Assembly (NCBI GenBank): GCA_030595485.1
Contig: JAUVDE010000261.1
Location: forward strand, 1-5,376
DNA length: 5,376 bases
Reading direction: 5' to 3'
DNA from: Draconibacterium sp.
GTDB lineage: Bacteria; Bacteroidota; Bacteroidia; Bacteroidales; Prolixibacteraceae
Shown here: piece after piece, positions 5,357 to 5,376 of the stretch
Layout: the number at the start of each line of letters is the position of its first letter
How positions within the stretch are numbered: the stretch's first letter is position 1
Made by a program: the position numbers and the translations under genes
Notes under the pieces: generated by a model
The model's database searches: none
What the model was told of the DNA's origin: nothing
The model's input: the letters and a program-made list of their open reading frames with translations, nothing else

Positions 5357-5376
5357 ATGCTAAGCGTTTATAAAGC
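5357..5376 (+). CDS. Probable start of an AddA/UvrD-type helicase-nuclease gene
   Basis: From ATG 5357 the last bases encode MLSVYKA; the final codon begins GC and is Ala whatever its third base. In Bacteroidota, the AddA/RecB-like UvrD-family helicases of recombinational repair commonly begin M-L-x-(V/I)-Y-K-A-S-A-G-S-G-K-T, where the ATP-binding Walker A motif lies right at the N-terminus. The seven residues match the first part of that pattern, and the Walker A motif itself would lie just beyond the window. If right, this is a large cytoplasmic enzyme that processes double-strand breaks. The call rests on seven residues and is tentative. Confidence 0.42.

Noticed and set aside
5350..5376. 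Possible second copy of the MITE left end (CTACCTTAT then GCGTTTA, as at 4997-5016)
   Set aside because: The match needs an indel and mismatches over a short stretch, and the same bases read well as a start codon plus MLSVYKA. Chance similarity is more likely, although the sequence beyond 5376 could reopen it.

Overview
The window reads as chromosomal DNA of a member of the Bacteroidota, probably a Bacteroidia/Marinilabiliales-type marine or sediment organism. The signs are AT-rich coding, a TAnnTTTG-type -7 promoter element in front of two genes, A-rich leaders without Shine-Dalgarno sites, signal peptides ending in '..A-Q', and the neighbourhood ligA / DUF6913-like / dapA, which I recall from this phylum. 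The order-level placement is an inference.

Layout: positions 1-102 (minus strand) hold the first 34 codons of a thioredoxin/AhpC-TSA-like redox protein that leaves the window on the left. A short divergent spacer contains a 59-bp double-hairpin repeat (207-265). ligA (NAD+-dependent DNA ligase, 289-2304) follows on the plus strand. Behind its own -7 box lies a tight three-gene group: a secreted DUF922-like protein whose metalloprotease motif is altered (2358-2939), a DUF6913-like small protein (2953-3468) and dapA (3468-4343, overlapping the previous stop codon by one base as TAATG). Another -7 box precedes a small secreted, beta-rich hypothetical protein (4426-4965). The last 20 bases appear to be the first codons of an AddA/UvrD-type helicase-nuclease (MLSVYKA...).

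The 391-bp gap at 4966-5356 is the unusual part. It holds a 215-bp MITE-like element with perfect 14-bp terminal inverted repeats and a TTAG direct repeat on both sides, packed with internal hairpins. A perfect 20-bp palindrome follows immediately, and a decayed second copy of that palindrome sits about 80 bp further on, just ahead of the putative helicase start. With the repeat at 207-265, three different palindromic repeat families occur in 5.4 kb.

Working together: ligA seals nicks in replication and repair, and dapA commits aspartate semialdehyde to lysine/diaminopimelate for cell wall. The two small genes ahead of dapA are probably co-transcribed with it, but no functional link is demonstrated. 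I see no complete undescribed multi-gene system. The best leads are the MITE-like structured element, the ligA-start artefact caused by a repeat, and the apparently inactive DUF922-type protease.
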